Below the pieces are notes generated by a model, which made no database searches, had not been told where the DNA came from, and was given only the letters and a program-made list of their open reading frames with translations. Positions 58,547-58,743 of a DNA stretch of 58,743 nucleotides are shown here, piece after piece (the stretch's first letter is position 1; each line of letters starts with the position of its first letter). This DNA is from an uncultured Rhodospirillaceae bacterium. GTDB taxonomy: Bacteria > Pseudomonadota > Alphaproteobacteria > CAAGCB01 > CAG-977. The translations under genes and the position numbers were made by a program. The stretch is from assembly GCA_900550445.1 (NCBI GenBank), contig URSF01000012.1, positions 1-58,743 of the forward strand. The letters are read 5' to 3'.

Positions 58547-58743
58547 TCAATCGCCGTTCTGTTGCCTGATAAACGCATATATTGACCCGACGCCCATTCC
58601 CGTTATGCGTGCAGTTTTCGTTTTGCCGACGCCTTGTTTTAACAAACGGCTGATTTGTTCTTCTTTACCGTTCCAAACGTGTTTCCGATTCTTTCGGCCT
58701 CTGGGACGGCCAAGAGAACGGCCTTGAGATTTCAAACGCTGCA
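58547..58743 (-). CDS. C-terminal part of a second serine recombinase/resolvase (truncated by window edge)
   Basis: The frame is open to the end of the window and encodes about 65 residues of a resolvase C-terminus: 'LKSQGRSLGRPRGRKNR' (the linker after the catalytic domain) followed by a helix-turn-helix with 'LLKQGVGKTKTARITGMGVGSIYAFIRQ'. The catalytic domain lies beyond base 58743, so activity cannot be judged. It resembles, but is not identical to, the neighbouring protein at 57755-58348. Confidence 0.8.
   Translation of the reverse strand, partial: QRLKSQGRSLGRPRGRKNRKHVWNGKEEQISRLLKQGVGKTKTARITGMGVGSIYAFIRQQNGD

Overview
The window looks like a chromosomal segment of an alphaproteobacterium with an anaerobic or host-associated lifestyle. 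The evidence is a CarD/CdnL regulator, an L_1600-type NAD-glutamate dehydrogenase, MlaE/MlaF, an FlhB C-terminal paralogue next to FliO-FliP, and a rubrerythrin. This placement is inferred from gene content; there is no rRNA in the window. The base composition is moderate in housekeeping genes and clearly AT-richer in part of the surface-glycan locus (about 41.0-45.7 kb).

Region 1 (1-31.5 kb) is mostly core genome. It holds carD, two lipoprotein-signal proteins (one is a pseudouridine synthase), a catalytic-half-only NAD-GDH, an MscS channel, and a nine-gene minus-strand housekeeping operon (alaS-alr-mlaE-mlaF-radA-cvpA-cvpA-tsaB-rimI). A plus-strand set (def, an EptA-like sulfatase-fold transferase, fmt, truA) diverges from it. 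SulP, a heterodimeric ABC exporter, lineage-specific unknowns and a small flagellar-export cluster (flhB-like, small helical protein, fliO, fliP) follow.

Region 2 (31.5-39.7 kb) has two tandem subtilisin-type autotransporters, rubrerythrin, and a tRNA-Arg(UCU). The 3' end of that tRNA is repeated 151 bp downstream after a GC-rich hairpin-dense unit.

Region 3 (39.7-58.7 kb) is accessory. An orphan phage tail-fibre gene and its assembly-chaperone-like partner sit beside a convergent ~16.6 kb glycan operon, read on the minus strand from rfbF at 57.6 kb to a glycosyltransferase ending at 41.0 kb. Almost all junctions are 4-nt overlaps or gaps of 1-2 nt. It encodes the CDP-glucose route to a 3,6-dideoxyhexose (RfbF, RfbG, RfbH). 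It also encodes an unusual set: sedoheptulokinase-like kinase, DHQ-synthase-like cyclase, NeuB-like PEP synthase, HAD phosphatase, acetolactate-synthase-like TPP enzyme, two NAD(P) oxidoreductases, several glycosyltransferases and an acyltransferase. I know of no named pathway with exactly this set, so a branched or cyclitol-type surface sugar is my inference.

The most striking signals are two long homopolymer tracts. A G12 tract (minus strand) inside the acyltransferase gene leaves it out of frame, and one added base or two lost bases would restore a complete enzyme overlapping the next gene. A G14 tract (plus strand) lies in the gap upstream of rfbF, next to a serine-recombinase-like gene that lacks the nucleophilic serine. 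Together they suggest a glycan locus subject to phase variation at the gene level and perhaps at the operon level.
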